Below the pieces are notes generated by a model. It was not told where the DNA came from. It saw only the letters and a program-made list of their open reading frames with translations, and ran no database searches. Position numbers and translations under genes: made by a program. Shown in pieces: positions 1 through 8,963 of a DNA stretch of 64,000 bases. Source of the stretch: an uncultured Pelagibacteraceae bacterium (lineage in GTDB: Bacteria; Pseudomonadota; Alphaproteobacteria; Pelagibacterales; Pelagibacteraceae); contig CABYUS010000002.1 in the NCBI GenBank assembly GCA_902522225.1, positions 1 through 64,000 on the forward strand, written 5' to 3'. Each line of letters opens with the position of its first letter. Position 1 is the first letter of the stretch.

Positions 1-181
1 AGCCGAAATACCTTTAACATATGCATTAAATTCAATTGGACAATCTATGATTATTTTTAGTAGTGAAATTGATTTTACATTGAAGGAGATATTTTTAAGT
101 ACAGATTTTTATATTCCTTTTATAATAATTTTTGTGATATTCTTAATATGTAGTAAATTAAAAAATAAAGTTGACTTGTAA
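1..181 (+). CDS. C-terminal end of a membrane protein (partial)
   Basis: The reading frame is open from base 2 and closes with TAA at 179-181, overlapping the ATG of the next gene. The visible 59 residues end with a single hydrophobic stretch (FYIPFIIIFVIFLIC) followed by a short Lys/Asn-rich cytoplasmic-looking tail. The start lies outside the window. Because the next genes make or decorate surface sugars, a polysaccharide transporter or polymerase is a reasonable guess, but nothing in this fragment identifies the family. Confidence 0.6.
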   Translation, partial: AEIPLTYALNSIGQSMIIFSSEIDFTLKEIFLSTDFYIPFIIIFVIFLICSKLKNKVDL

Positions 182-2148
182 TGTGTGGTATTTTTGGATT
201 TTCATTGGGAAAAAGTCTTTCATTTGAAGAAATTATTGATGTTGAGAATGATATTAAGAATTTTGTAAATTTAAGCTTAGTAAGAGGCTCGGATACTTTT
301 GGAATAAGTGTCAACTATGATAATAAAAGTTTTGTTTATAAAACGAACACGAATCCCAGAAAGGCTATAAAGGAAACTGCGTATAGAAAATTTATTAATA
401 TGAAGCTAAGTGATGCTTCTAAAAATAATAGTTTTTTAAACTATTTTGGTCAAACTAGATTGGTTACAAATGGTACTAAGTTTTTGTATAAAAATAATCA
501 ACCAATTACACAAAAAAGAATTACTGGACTTCATAATGGCATAATATTTTTTAATGAGGAGCATAAACTTAATAATAGTGAAAAACAAAATTATGAGAGT
601 TTTGATATGAAGAGCGACTCTTTAAATTTTTTTGAAAAACTTGAAAAAAATATTGAAAATAGCAAATTATCGTCAGTAGAATGTTTTGTTAAATTTGTAA
701 ATGAAATTGATGGAAATTTTTCAATAGCCTTTTCAGATTTGAAGGATCAAATAATTTTAATCTCCTCAAACTGTGGATCACTATTTTATTTTTATGATAT
801 AAAATCTAAAATTTTTGCATATGCTTCAGAAAAAAAAATACTTCTTGATTTTATAAGTAAATCAAATTTTTTTCAAAAAATTACTTCTAAAGAAAATAAT
901 ATCAATCAAATAGTTAATAAATCTGTATTGATTAAATATACTAATAATGAATTAATTGAGATAGATAACTTTAACTTAAATAATAATTATAATTTGAGTT
1001 TTAAAGAAAATAAAAGCTATGAAATAATTACCGACAATCAAGAAAATTTACAAAGGTTACAAAACTTAAAAAAATGCACTAAATGTGTTCTTCCTGAAAC
1101 ATACCCATTTATTAGCTTTAATGATGAAGGCGTTTGTAACTACTGTCAAAATTATAAAAAACAGCAATTTCTTGGAGAAGATAAGTTAGAAGATTTTTTA
1201 AGTTTTTACAGAAAAAATGATTCTTCGAATGATTGCTTAATGGGATTAAGTGGGGGCAGAGATAGTAGTTATGGCCTTCACATACTAAAAACAAAATTTA
1301 AAATGAACCCGATCGCATTTACTTATGATTGGGGCCTAACCACTGATATTTCTAGACTTAATGCTTCAATAATGTGTGGCAAGCTTGGTGTTGAACATAT
1401 TATTAGATCTGCAGATATTGAAAAAAAAAGAAGATATGTACGGCAAAATATTTATGCCTGGTTGAAAGATCCACATTTAGGAATGTTGCCCATAGTGCAG
1501 GCAGGTGATAAAAACTTTATGGAATTTGGAAGGACACTCTGCAAAGAATTAAATGTCAAATTTTGCGTTCAAGCAACTGGCTATCAACTAGAACAAAGAG
1601 AATTTTTTTTGGGGTTTGCTGGCATTTATCAAGAATTAAAAGATAATCAAAGAATGAGTTCATATTCATTTTCAACAAAATTAAAGATGTTTTTATGGTA
1701 TAGTTATAGAACATTAAAAAATCCTTCATATATTAACTCCGCTTTGTTTGATAATTTTAACGGATATATTTCTAGTTTTATAAAAAAAGAAAATTTTTTG
1801 CATTTGTTTAAATATATTAAATGGGACGAAAAAAAAATGAGTGAGGTTCTTGAAAATGAATATGGCTGGATATCTGATAAGTCTTATGGAAAAAATCAGT
1901 GGAGAATGGGTGATGGTCAAACTGCTTTTAATAATTTTGTTTATTATCAATTAGCTGGGTTTTCTGAGTATGATAATTTTAGATCGAATCAAATTAGAGA
2001 AGGACTAATTACTAGACAAGAAGCAATAAAATTTTGTAATCAAGATAATAATATCAGATTTGAGACTTTAAAAAACTTTAGTGAAATTATCGGATTTAAT
2101 CTTGATGAGGTATTAACGAAAATAAGTTCAATACCTAAGATTTATTAA
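181..2148 (+). CDS. N-acetyl sugar amidotransferase (WbpG/PseA-like) fused to a class II glutamine amidotransferase domain
   Basis: This 655-residue protein probably makes an acetamidino or amide group on a surface-polysaccharide sugar. The N-terminus MCGIFGF places Cys2 as the nucleophile of an Ntn-type (asparagine-synthase-like) glutaminase domain, roughly residues 1-260. The C-terminal part matches the WbpG/TIGR03573 family: a C299-x2-C302 / C319-x2-C322 quartet likely to bind metal, then the ATP-pyrophosphatase loop SGGRDSS from residue 357. In Pseudomonas O-antigen synthesis WbpG is a separate protein that receives ammonia from HisH2/HisF2-type partners; here the glutaminase appears built in. 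The ATG overlaps the upstream stop. The 3' end overlaps the convergent glycosyltransferase by 14 bases. The family call is firm; the exact sugar is unknown. Confidence 0.82.
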   Translation: MCGIFGFSLGKSLSFEEIIDVENDIKNFVNLSLVRGSDTFGISVNYDNKSFVYKTNTNPRKAIKETAYRKFINMKLSDASKNNSFLNYFGQTRLVTNGTKFLYKNNQPITQKRITGLHNGIIFFNEEHKLNNSEKQNYESFDMKSDSLNFFEKLEKNIENSKLSSVECFVKFVNEIDGNFSIAFSDLKDQIILISSNCGSLFYFYDIKSKIFAYASEKKILLDFISKSNFFQKITSKENNINQIVNKSVLIKYTNNELIEIDNFNLNNNYNLSFKENKSYEIITDNQENLQRLQNLKKCTKCVLPETYPFISFNDEGVCNYCQNYKKQQFLGEDKLEDFLSFYRKNDSSNDCLMGLSGGRDSSYGLHILKTKFKMNPIAFTYDWGLTTDISRLNASIMCGKLGVEHIIRSADIEKKRRYVRQNIYAWLKDPHLGMLPIVQAGDKNFMEFGRTLCKELNVKFCVQATGYQLEQREFFLGFAGIYQELKDNQRMSSYSFSTKLKMFLWYSYRTLKNPSYINSALFDNFNGYISSFIKKENFLHLFKYIKWDEKKMSEVLENEYGWISDKSYGKNQWRMGDGQTAFNNFVYYQLAGFSEYDNFRSNQIREGLITRQEAIKFCNQDNNIRFETLKNFSEIIGFNLDEVLTKISSIPKIY

Positions 2149-2869
2149 ATCTGAAAAATATAATCTTAGATAATTCAAAGAGATATATAAAGTTGCTAAT
2201 GTCAAATATTTTAATAGAGGATTGTTTAGAAATTTTATAATTTATAGGTATTGAAGAAATCTTAATATTTATGCTTGTGAAATAAGATATTATCTCAGCA
2301 TCTAAAAAGAATTTTTTTGATATAAATTTTTGTTTTCGAAATTTTTTATTGATGTAGAAACCTTTTAGGCCTGATTGTGTGTCACCTTTAAAATTTTTCA
2401 TAATTAAATATGAAATAATTATATTTACTAAATTACTTATAAGAAATCTTGAAATTTGATATAGATTAAGTTTTGATTTATTAAATTTACTCTTAACAGC
2501 TCTTCTATCTATCGTTACAAATTTATTACCTTTTTTAAGTAAAGTTATAAGTTTAGCTAAATATTTAAAGTATGGAAGGTCGCAATCATAAAAAATTACA
2601 ATATCATTACTGCATTTTTTTAAAGCTAATTTTAATACTGATGATTTTCCCAAATTTTTTTTATGAGAAATAATTTGAACATTTTTATTGTTAGATTTTA
2701 TTTTTTTTAATTCTGAATATGTATCATCAGTGCTCCCATCATTTATAAATATTATATTATAATTTATTTTTAATTTTTTTATTTTCTTTATAAGCTTCAG
2801 AGAATTATTATATATAAATTTTCCAGAATTAAAGCATGTTACTAAAAATATAAATTTTTTTTTTTTCAT
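2135..2869 (-). CDS. Family 2 glycosyltransferase
   Basis: A GT-A fold glycosyltransferase resembling dolichol-phosphate mannosyltransferases, moving a sugar from a nucleotide sugar to a lipid or polysaccharide acceptor. Visible motifs are the N-terminal FLVTCFNSG strand, the nucleotide-binding INDGSTDDT motif, and YDCDLPYF at the metal-binding position. I start it at the ATG at 2869 (MKKKKF); the frame extends five codons further to a TTG at 2884 that overlaps the upstream stop and has no better ribosome site. It is about 244 residues, without the C-terminal membrane segments of GtrB-type enzymes. It lies 11 bases after the methyltransferase gene and was probably co-transcribed with it. The gene is extremely A/T-rich, with long Lys/Asn/Ile runs. 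Confidence 0.8.
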   Translation of the reverse strand: MKKKKFIFLVTCFNSGKFIYNNSLKLIKKIKKLKINYNIIFINDGSTDDTYSELKKIKSNNKNVQIISHKKNLGKSSVLKLALKKCSNDIVIFYDCDLPYFKYLAKLITLLKKGNKFVTIDRRAVKSKFNKSKLNLYQISRFLISNLVNIIISYLIMKNFKGDTQSGLKGFYINKKFRKQKFISKKFFLDAEIISYFTSINIKISSIPINYKISKQSSIKIFDISNFIYLFELSKIIFFRFNKS

Positions 2870-2880
2870 AATAATTAAAA

Positions 2881-3639
2881 TCAAGTATTTTTTAAAATTT
2901 TATTTTTATAAAATTGAATATTTTTTTTATTAGGCTGACTAAAATTTATATTTGCATAAAATGAGAGATATGGGGTAAAGAAAAATGGATAGCTGTATTT
3001 AATTTCAACTTTTTTGTAAAAAAAATTTATCAGTGATAATATTTCATCAAAATTATTAATATGCTCATGTTTCTGGACCTCACTAAAGTTTTGACCAGTT
3101 CTTATTTTAAAAGAAATTCCACTCATTAAAAACCATATTATATTCCATACTGGATATCCCTCGCATGGTATGGAATGTGAATGGTAACCCCCTTTTTTTA
3201 ATTTAGATGAAGTTAAAAACAAAAACTTTGGTAAATCTTCAATATGCTCTAAAACTGCACAACTTATTATTCTATCGTAATAATTTTTTGAAACTTGGTG
3301 TAAATTTTGATAAAATTTATTAACATATTTTTTGTTAGAGCTAGCCTTATATAAAAATTTTTTAGGTTCTATTACATCATAAATTTTATTATTTTTTAAT
3401 TTCTCATATGAAATATGGTTTAAAGAACCAGCGCCTATTTCAAGAGTCTTATTTGAACTTTTTTTTCTTCCTTTTATAGAGTAATGTAACCAACTCTCAG
3501 ATAGTTGTGATAAAAAATTTGCTCTGTTTCTTTTATATTCAGCATTAAAAATTTTTCTTATTTTTTTGTTAAGTGGCGGTCTTTTTTTAGGAAATTTTTT
3601 TAATAGATCAAAATTTTTATTTTTTATTTCTTTTTTCAT
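2881..3639 (-). CDS. SAM-dependent methyltransferase (class I), probably for surface polysaccharide
   Basis: A 252-residue Rossmann-fold methyltransferase. Motif I is TLEIGAGSLNHI, and the later acidic and post-motif region is DRIISCAVLEHIEDLP, the usual 'AVLEH' signature of Methyltransf_11/25-type proteins. A basic N-terminal stretch of about 40 residues precedes the domain. The acceptor cannot be read from the sequence; the adjacent glycosyltransferase and sugar amidotransferase suggest a sugar, such as terminal capping of an O-chain. It is transcribed away from thyX, with a 129-base divergent gap. Confidence 0.72.
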   Translation of the reverse strand: MKKEIKNKNFDLLKKFPKKRPPLNKKIRKIFNAEYKRNRANFLSQLSESWLHYSIKGRKKSSNKTLEIGAGSLNHISYEKLKNNKIYDVIEPKKFLYKASSNKKYVNKFYQNLHQVSKNYYDRIISCAVLEHIEDLPKFLFLTSSKLKKGGYHSHSIPCEGYPVWNIIWFLMSGISFKIRTGQNFSEVQKHEHINNFDEILSLINFFYKKVEIKYSYPFFFTPYLSFYANINFSQPNKKNIQFYKNKILKNT

Positions 3640-3712
3640 AAATTTAGCTTTTACATTTACAATTAAAGGTTGAAATAATTTTTACTTTATAAACAATAAT
3701 TTAAACTCACAG

Positions 3713-3739
3713 TTGGAAATTTATAGATAATAATATAAT
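3713..3739 (+). promoter_or_regulatory. Candidate sigma-70-type promoter for thyX
   Basis: A perfect -10 hexamer TATAAT lies at 3734-3739 with a weaker -35 TTGGAA at 3713-3718, separated by 15 bases. Transcription would start near 3746, about 23 bases before the thyX ATG. The surrounding divergent gap is very A/T-rich, so chance hexamers are likely and the call is tentative. Confidence 0.4.
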
Positions 3740-3768
3740 AGATTTTATTATTAAATACTTATTTTTCA

Positions 3769-4716
3769 ATGAAACTTACTAAAGAGCAAATACAAGAAAT
3801 TAATGAACAGCAATCAAATAATAATCTAACTAAAAGAGTAGTCGCACCGGAACTAGAAAAAATTCTTTATAAGGCAATGCCAGCTCTGGACCATGGATTT
3901 GTGAGAGTAATAGATTATATGGGTGACGATACCTCAATTGTTCAATCTGCGAGAGTTTCTTATGGAAAAGGAACTAAGCAAGTTTCAACAGATAGCGGTT
4001 TAATCAAATATTTGATGAGGCATTGGCACAGCACACCTTTTGAAATGTGTGAGATTAAATATCACATCAAACTTCCAATATTCATTGCACGCCAATGGAT
4101 AAGACATAGAACTGCAAACGTTAACGAATATTCAGCAAGATATTCAATTTTAGATAAAGAGTTTTATCTTCCGACAAATGAAAATTTAGCAGCTCAGTCT
4201 TCAAGTAACAGACAAGGAAGGGGTGATGTTTTGGAAGGTGAACAAGCAAAAGAGGTTCTTGAGTTGTTAAAAGATGATGCAGAAAGAACTTATGCCAATT
4301 ACGAAAAAATGCTAAATCAAAAATATGACGGTTCTACAATTGATGAAAACAAAAAAGGACTGGCAAGAGAACTTGCTAGAATGAATTTAACTCTTAACAC
4401 GTATACTCAATGGTATTGGAAAACTGACTTATTAAATTTAATGAATTTTTTAAGACTCAGGGCAGATAGTCATGCACAATATGAAATAAGAGTATTTGCA
4501 GATATAATGTTAGATACTGTTAAAAAATGGGTTCCAATTACTTATGACGCATTTATGGATTATAGAGTTGGTGGAACAGAAGTATCTGCTAAAGGAAAAA
4601 TTATAATTCAAAAATTGATTAAGGGCGAAGATGTTAACATTGATGATTCTGGACTTTCAAAAAGGGAATGGAATGAATTAATGTTAGCGTTTGATCTTAA
4701 AAATAGGTTGATTTAA
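3769..4716 (+). CDS. thyX: Flavin-dependent thymidylate synthase ThyX
   Basis: ThyX methylates dUMP to dTMP using methylene-tetrahydrofolate, FAD and NADPH, and it replaces ThyA in many streamlined bacteria. The diagnostic motif RHR-x7-S is present: R112-H113-R114 followed by TANVNEY and S122, then ARYS. At 315 residues it is longer than the compact bacterial forms (about 220-250) but in line with the longer alphaproteobacterial version. Its last 20 bases overlap the convergent Mrp-type gene, so the two share their 3' ends and there is no room for a conventional terminator. Confidence 0.96.
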   Translation: MKLTKEQIQEINEQQSNNNLTKRVVAPELEKILYKAMPALDHGFVRVIDYMGDDTSIVQSARVSYGKGTKQVSTDSGLIKYLMRHWHSTPFEMCEIKYHIKLPIFIARQWIRHRTANVNEYSARYSILDKEFYLPTNENLAAQSSSNRQGRGDVLEGEQAKEVLELLKDDAERTYANYEKMLNQKYDGSTIDENKKGLARELARMNLTLNTYTQWYWKTDLLNLMNFLRLRADSHAQYEIRVFADIMLDTVKKWVPITYDAFMDYRVGGTEVSAKGKIIIQKLIKGEDVNIDDSGLSKREWNELMLAFDLKNRLI

Positions 4717-5488
4717 TTTTTTTTGCAAAATTTAAATAAATTTTAGAAATTTCGTGATCGGGATCGTCTTCAACAATTGGTTTACCACAATCTCCACTTC
4801 TTCCCACTTCAGTATTAATTGGAATTTCACCTAAGAAATCTTTTTTAAATTCTTCAGCAGTTTTTTTAACACCACCTTCACCAAATATAGGGTATTTTTT
4901 CCCATCGTCTCCGACGAAATAACTCATATTATCTACTAAACCTAAAATATTTACATTTAATTTATCAAACATTTTAATTCCTCTTTTTACATCTTGTAGT
5001 GCTATCTCCTGAGGTGTTGATATAATAATTGCACCATCTAAATTTATTTCCTGGGCAAAAGTTAATTGAGTGTCCCCAGTTCCTGGTGGCATATCAACTA
5101 TTATGAAATCTAAATTATTCCAATTAACTTTTTGAGTAAATGTTTTAATCGCACTAGTAACCATTGGACCTCGCCAGATCATAGGAGTTTGTTCATCTGT
5201 TAAAAACCCTATTGACATGCATTGAATTCCATACTTTATGATTGGACTTAAAGTTTGTCCATTGCTCTCAGGTTTTTCATTAATATTAAATAATTTGGGA
5301 AGTGAGGGACCATAAATATCTGCGTCTAATAAACCTACATTGCATGAAATTTTTTTTAGCGCCAAAGCAAAATTTGTTGCAAAAGTAGATTTACCAACAC
5401 CACCTTTTGCACTAGATATGGCGATAGTGAATTTTGTGCCATTTATAGGGTTTTTTACAAAGGTTTTTTTATTAGTTTTTTGATCCAT
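4697..5488 (-). CDS. mrp: Mrp/ApbC/NBP35-type P-loop ATPase (iron-sulfur cluster carrier family)
   Basis: A 263-residue deviant-Walker ATPase. The P-loop is S26-AKGGVGKST-35, with the family-typical segments [18 protein letters not shown] and [12 protein letters not shown]. Family members bind and transfer Fe-S clusters in the cytosol. The N-terminal MIP18/DUF59 domain found in many Mrp proteins is absent; a short 20-residue lead comes straight before the P-loop. The C-terminal CxxC that ligates the bridging cluster in well-studied homologues is also missing: the matching stretch after NMSYF reads [12 protein letters not shown]. It still has the overall Mrp sequence, so the family call is strong while cluster carriage is less certain. 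Confidence 0.88.
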   Translation of the reverse strand: MDQKTNKKTFVKNPINGTKFTIAISSAKGGVGKSTFATNFALALKKISCNVGLLDADIYGPSLPKLFNINEKPESNGQTLSPIIKYGIQCMSIGFLTDEQTPMIWRGPMVTSAIKTFTQKVNWNNLDFIIVDMPPGTGDTQLTFAQEINLDGAIIISTPQEIALQDVKRGIKMFDKLNVNILGLVDNMSYFVGDDGKKYPIFGEGGVKKTAEEFKKDFLGEIPINTEVGRSGDCGKPIVEDDPDHEISKIYLNFAKKIKSTYF

Positions 5489-5535
5489 TGCTTCATTAAG
5501 TCCACTATTATTGGGCTTTTCTAAATTAACTTAAC

Positions 5536-5563
5536 TTGTTTTTCAACAGAAAGACACTATATA
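5536..5563 (+). promoter_or_regulatory. Candidate promoter for the hflK-hflC-degP-miaA-ilv string
   Basis: TTGTTT at 5536-5541 and TATATA at 5558-5563 are separated by 16 bases, which would place the start only a few bases before the hflK ATG at 5571. This is the only sizeable gap upstream of the long co-directional run, so a promoter is expected here, but the exact hexamers are uncertain in such A/T-rich DNA. Confidence 0.33.
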
Positions 5564-5570
5564 GATTGTC

Positions 5571-6677
5571 ATGGTTGATGATTTTAAAGGTAGAGGCGGA
5601 AGCCCCTGGGGAACTCCTCCTGGTGGAAATGGCAATGGATCAGGCAGAAGAGGTCCTAGACCACCTGATATAGACGAGGTTATTAGAAAAATTCAGTCAA
5701 CTATTAATCGATTTTTTCCTGGAGGATCTGGTTCAACAGGTGGAAAAAAACCAATTGTTCTAGGTATATTAATTTTAGTTTTAATTTGGGTAGCAAGCGG
5801 CTTATACAGAGTATTACCAGATGAACAAGGTGTAGTAATGAGATTTGGTAAATTTATAAAAACAACTCAGCCAGGTTTAAATTATCATTTTCCAATACCG
5901 ATAGAATCTGTAAAAACACCCAAGGTTACTAAAGTTAATAGAATGGATATTGGTTTTAGATCAGAAAGAGATTCAGGCTTTTCATCTGGCGCAGTAGCAG
6001 ATGTTCCTGAAGAAAGCTTAATGTTAACTGGTGACGAAAATATAGTTAATATAGATTTTTCTGTTTTTTGGGTAATTAAGGATGCTGGCAAATTTTTATT
6101 TAAAATTCAAGATCCAGAAGGAACTGTTAAAGCAGCAGCTGAAACTGCTATGAGAGAAGTAATTGCTCGAAGCAACATTCAGCCAATTTTGACCGAAGGT
6201 AGATCTGTAATTGAAACAGATACTCAAGATATAATTCAAGAAATCTTAGATGAATATGAAAGTGGAATTCAAATAACACAAGTTCAAACTCAAAAAGCAG
6301 ACCCACCTGATCAAGTTATTGATGCCTTTAGAGATGTTCAAGCTGCGAGAGCTGATATGGAAAGATCTAAAAATGAAGCTGAAGCCTATAGAAATGATGT
6401 TATACCTAGAGCAAGGGGTGAAGCTCAAAAAATTTTACAAGCAGCTGAAGCTTATAAAAAAGAAGTAGTTGCAAAAGCTGAAGGTGAGGCAAGTAGATTT
6501 GTATCTATTTATGATGAATATGCAAATGCAAAACAAGTTACACAGGAAAGAATGTATTTAGAAACTATGGAAAAAGTTTTAGCTGATATAGATAAAGTAA
6601 TAATTGATAAAAACTCAGGTTCTGGTGTAGTGCCTTATTTACCTTTGCCAGAATTAACTAAAAAAAGTAGCAATTAA
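5571..6677 (+). CDS. hflK: HflK, SPFH-domain subunit of the FtsH-regulating HflKC complex
   Basis: HflK and HflC form a cage in the inner membrane around the FtsH protease. This 368-residue protein has the typical glycine/proline-rich N-terminal tail (first ~50 residues), one transmembrane helix at about residues 62-80 (VLGILILVLIWVASGLY), then the SPFH/prohibitin domain beginning VLPDEQGVVMRFGKF, and a long Ala/Glu-rich helix from about residue 255 with repeated RGEAQKI / AEGEAS segments. Its stop overlaps the ATG of hflC (TAATG), indicating translational coupling. Order hflK-hflC-degP is the usual one. Confidence 0.96.
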   Translation: MVDDFKGRGGSPWGTPPGGNGNGSGRRGPRPPDIDEVIRKIQSTINRFFPGGSGSTGGKKPIVLGILILVLIWVASGLYRVLPDEQGVVMRFGKFIKTTQPGLNYHFPIPIESVKTPKVTKVNRMDIGFRSERDSGFSSGAVADVPEESLMLTGDENIVNIDFSVFWVIKDAGKFLFKIQDPEGTVKAAAETAMREVIARSNIQPILTEGRSVIETDTQDIIQEILDEYESGIQITQVQTQKADPPDQVIDAFRDVQAARADMERSKNEAEAYRNDVIPRARGEAQKILQAAEAYKKEVVAKAEGEASRFVSIYDEYANAKQVTQERMYLETMEKVLADIDKVIIDKNSGSGVVPYLPLPELTKKSSN

Positions 6678-7540
6678 TGAAAAAAATTTTATTACCAATA
6701 ATTGGAGTGTTAGGTGCTCTTTTATTTTTTTCTGTGTTTATAGTTAAAGAAGTAAATCAAGCTATTGTTCTGCAATTTGGTGATCCAAAAAAAATCATAC
6801 TTGAACCAGGTCTTAATTTTAAAATTCCTTTCATACAAAATGTAGTTTTTTTAGATAAAAGAATATTAAATCTTGATACTCCACCGGAAGAGGTAATTGC
6901 ATCTGATCAAAAAAGATTGATTGTTGATGCTTTTGCAAGATTTAAAATAGTTGATCCACTTAAATTTTATATATCTGTTGGAAATGAAAGGGTTGCAAGA
7001 TCCCGTTTATCTACGATTATTAATTCTAGGATAAGAAATGTGTTAGGACAACAAAGATTACAGACATTATTATCTGAAGATAGAACCAAACAAATGTCAC
7101 TTATTCAAGATGGTGTAAATGTTGAGGCAGAAAATTTTGGTATAGAGATAGTTGATGTGAGAATAAAAAGAGCTGATTTACCACAAGCCAACAGTGATGC
7201 AATTTTTAGAAGAATGCAAACTGAAAGGGAGAGAGAGGCAAAAGAATTTAGAGCAAAAGGTGCTGAAATGGCAATAACTATTACTTCTACCGCTGACAAA
7301 GAAGTTACTGTTATACTAGCAGATGCAGAAAAACAATCTGAGATAATGAAAGGTCAAGGTGATGGTTTAAGAAATAAAATCTTTGCTGACGCTTTTGGAA
7401 GAGATCCAGAATTTTTTGCATTTTATAGGGCAATGCAAGCATACGAAAAAGCTTTAATCGGAGGTGACACTTCTTTGATTTTGTCTCCAGATAGTGAATT
7501 TTTTAAATTTTTTGGTAGTATAGACGCTAAAACTCAATAA
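6677..7540 (+). CDS. hflC: HflC, SPFH-domain partner of HflK
   Basis: Second subunit of the HflKC membrane cage that modulates FtsH. An N-terminal signal-anchor helix (about residues 4-22) is followed by the SPFH domain opening with VNQAIVLQFGDPKKI, and a helical segment with ERERE-AKEFRAKGAEMA typical of HflC. Length 287 is normal. It starts inside the hflK stop codon and is followed 18 bases later by the DegP-type protease, so the three envelope quality-control genes are one transcription unit. Confidence 0.96.
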   Translation: MKKILLPIIGVLGALLFFSVFIVKEVNQAIVLQFGDPKKIILEPGLNFKIPFIQNVVFLDKRILNLDTPPEEVIASDQKRLIVDAFARFKIVDPLKFYISVGNERVARSRLSTIINSRIRNVLGQQRLQTLLSEDRTKQMSLIQDGVNVEAENFGIEIVDVRIKRADLPQANSDAIFRRMQTEREREAKEFRAKGAEMAITITSTADKEVTVILADAEKQSEIMKGQGDGLRNKIFADAFGRDPEFFAFYRAMQAYEKALIGGDTSLILSPDSEFFKFFGSIDAKTQ

Positions 7541-7558
7541 TTAAGAGTTTAACAGACT

Positions 7559-8956
7559 ATGATCAGGAATTTAAAAGTATTTATATTATTAATTACTCTT
7601 TCAGCATTCACATTTCAAACAAAAGCAGAAACACCTTCTTCATTTGCCGACCTTGCTGAAAAATTAATGCCCTCTGTAGTAAATATTTCAACTACACAAA
7701 CAGTTATCACTAAACAAAATCAATTTCCATTTGAATTTCCTCCAGGCTCCCCATTTGAGGATATGTTTAAAGACTTTGGAACACCAGAAAAGAGAAAAGC
7801 AATGGCTTTAGGTTCAGGGTTTATCATAAATTCAAATGGTACAGTTATAACAAATAATCATGTTATAAAAGGTGCAGATGATATCTTAGTTAGAGTTGGC
7901 GGTGACAGAGATTATAAGGCAGAAGTTTTAGGAGCAGATCCTTTATCAGATATAGCAGTACTCAAAATTATTTCTGAAGAAAAGTTTATACCTGTCGATT
8001 TTGGCGACTCAGATAAATCTAGAATTGGTGATTGGGTAATTGCAATTGGAAATCCTTTTGGATTAGGTGGAACAGTTACAGCTGGGATAATTTCAGCAAG
8101 AAATAGAGATATAGGTTTATCCAGGTATGAAGATTTTATACAAACTGATGCTTCTATCAATCAAGGTAACTCTGGTGGCCCTTTATTTAACATGGATGGA
8201 GAAGTAATTGGAATTAATACTGCAATTTTAGGTCAATCAGGTTCAATTGGGATAGGTTTTGCAATCCCATCTAATTCAGCTGAAAAAGTAATAGATCAAC
8301 TTATTGAGTTTGGAGAAACAAAAAGAGGGTGGCTCGGTGTCAGAATTCAAGTTGTAAGTAAAGAAATTGCAGATGCTGCCAAACTTAAGGAACCAAAAGG
8401 TGCATTTATTGCAAGCGTCGCAGACAATAGTCCATCAGATAAAGCAGGTATTAAAAGTGGAGATATTATAATTAATTTTAATGGTACTCCAATAAATGAA
8501 ATGAAAGAGCTCCCAAAAATAGTTGCTCAAACAGAAGTTGGCAAATTAGTTGATGTAATTATTTGGAGAGATGGAAAAGAAGTTACTAAAAAAATTAAAC
8601 TCGGTAGGCTTGAAACATCTGATGATTTTAAAGTAGAAAAACCAACAGAAAACAAAATCTCAGAAATTGAAAAGCTAAAAATATCTGTAAGACTTATTAA
8701 TAAAGAAGATCTTAGAGAAAGAAATCTACCAAGTAACACAAAAGGTTTACTTATAACAAATATAAAACCTGAAAGCCCAATAGATTTTTTAAATATAGGT
8801 AATATAATTGTAGAAGCAGATGGGAAACCAATTAGAACTGTTGGGCAATTAAATAATTATATTAACTCTGTAATAAGATCTGGAGATACAACGATTTTTA
8901 TAACAATATATAACAATCAAAATCAAAAAAGATCTATTGGAATCAAAATAGAATAG
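7559..8956 (+). CDS. degP: Periplasmic serine protease DegP/DegQ (HtrA family)
   Basis: HtrA proteases degrade or refold damaged periplasmic proteins. Residues 1-23 form a signal peptide ending before ETPSS. The trypsin-like domain carries the triad H101 (in TNNHVI), D131 (in SDIAVLKI) and S205 (in NQGNSGGPLF). Two PDZ domains follow: one beginning around RGWLGVRI near residue 255 with the GIKSGDII hairpin, and a more diverged one from about residue 370 to the end. At 465 residues it fits the two-PDZ DegP/DegQ class. It follows hflC closely, and miaA starts only 8 bases after its stop. Confidence 0.95.
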   Translation: MIRNLKVFILLITLSAFTFQTKAETPSSFADLAEKLMPSVVNISTTQTVITKQNQFPFEFPPGSPFEDMFKDFGTPEKRKAMALGSGFIINSNGTVITNNHVIKGADDILVRVGGDRDYKAEVLGADPLSDIAVLKIISEEKFIPVDFGDSDKSRIGDWVIAIGNPFGLGGTVTAGIISARNRDIGLSRYEDFIQTDASINQGNSGGPLFNMDGEVIGINTAILGQSGSIGIGFAIPSNSAEKVIDQLIEFGETKRGWLGVRIQVVSKEIADAAKLKEPKGAFIASVADNSPSDKAGIKSGDIIINFNGTPINEMKELPKIVAQTEVGKLVDVIIWRDGKEVTKKIKLGRLETSDDFKVEKPTENKISEIEKLKISVRLINKEDLRERNLPSNTKGLLITNIKPESPIDFLNIGNIIVEADGKPIRTVGQLNNYINSVIRSGDTTIFITIYNNQNQKRSIGIKIE

Positions 8957-8963
8957 AGAATAT

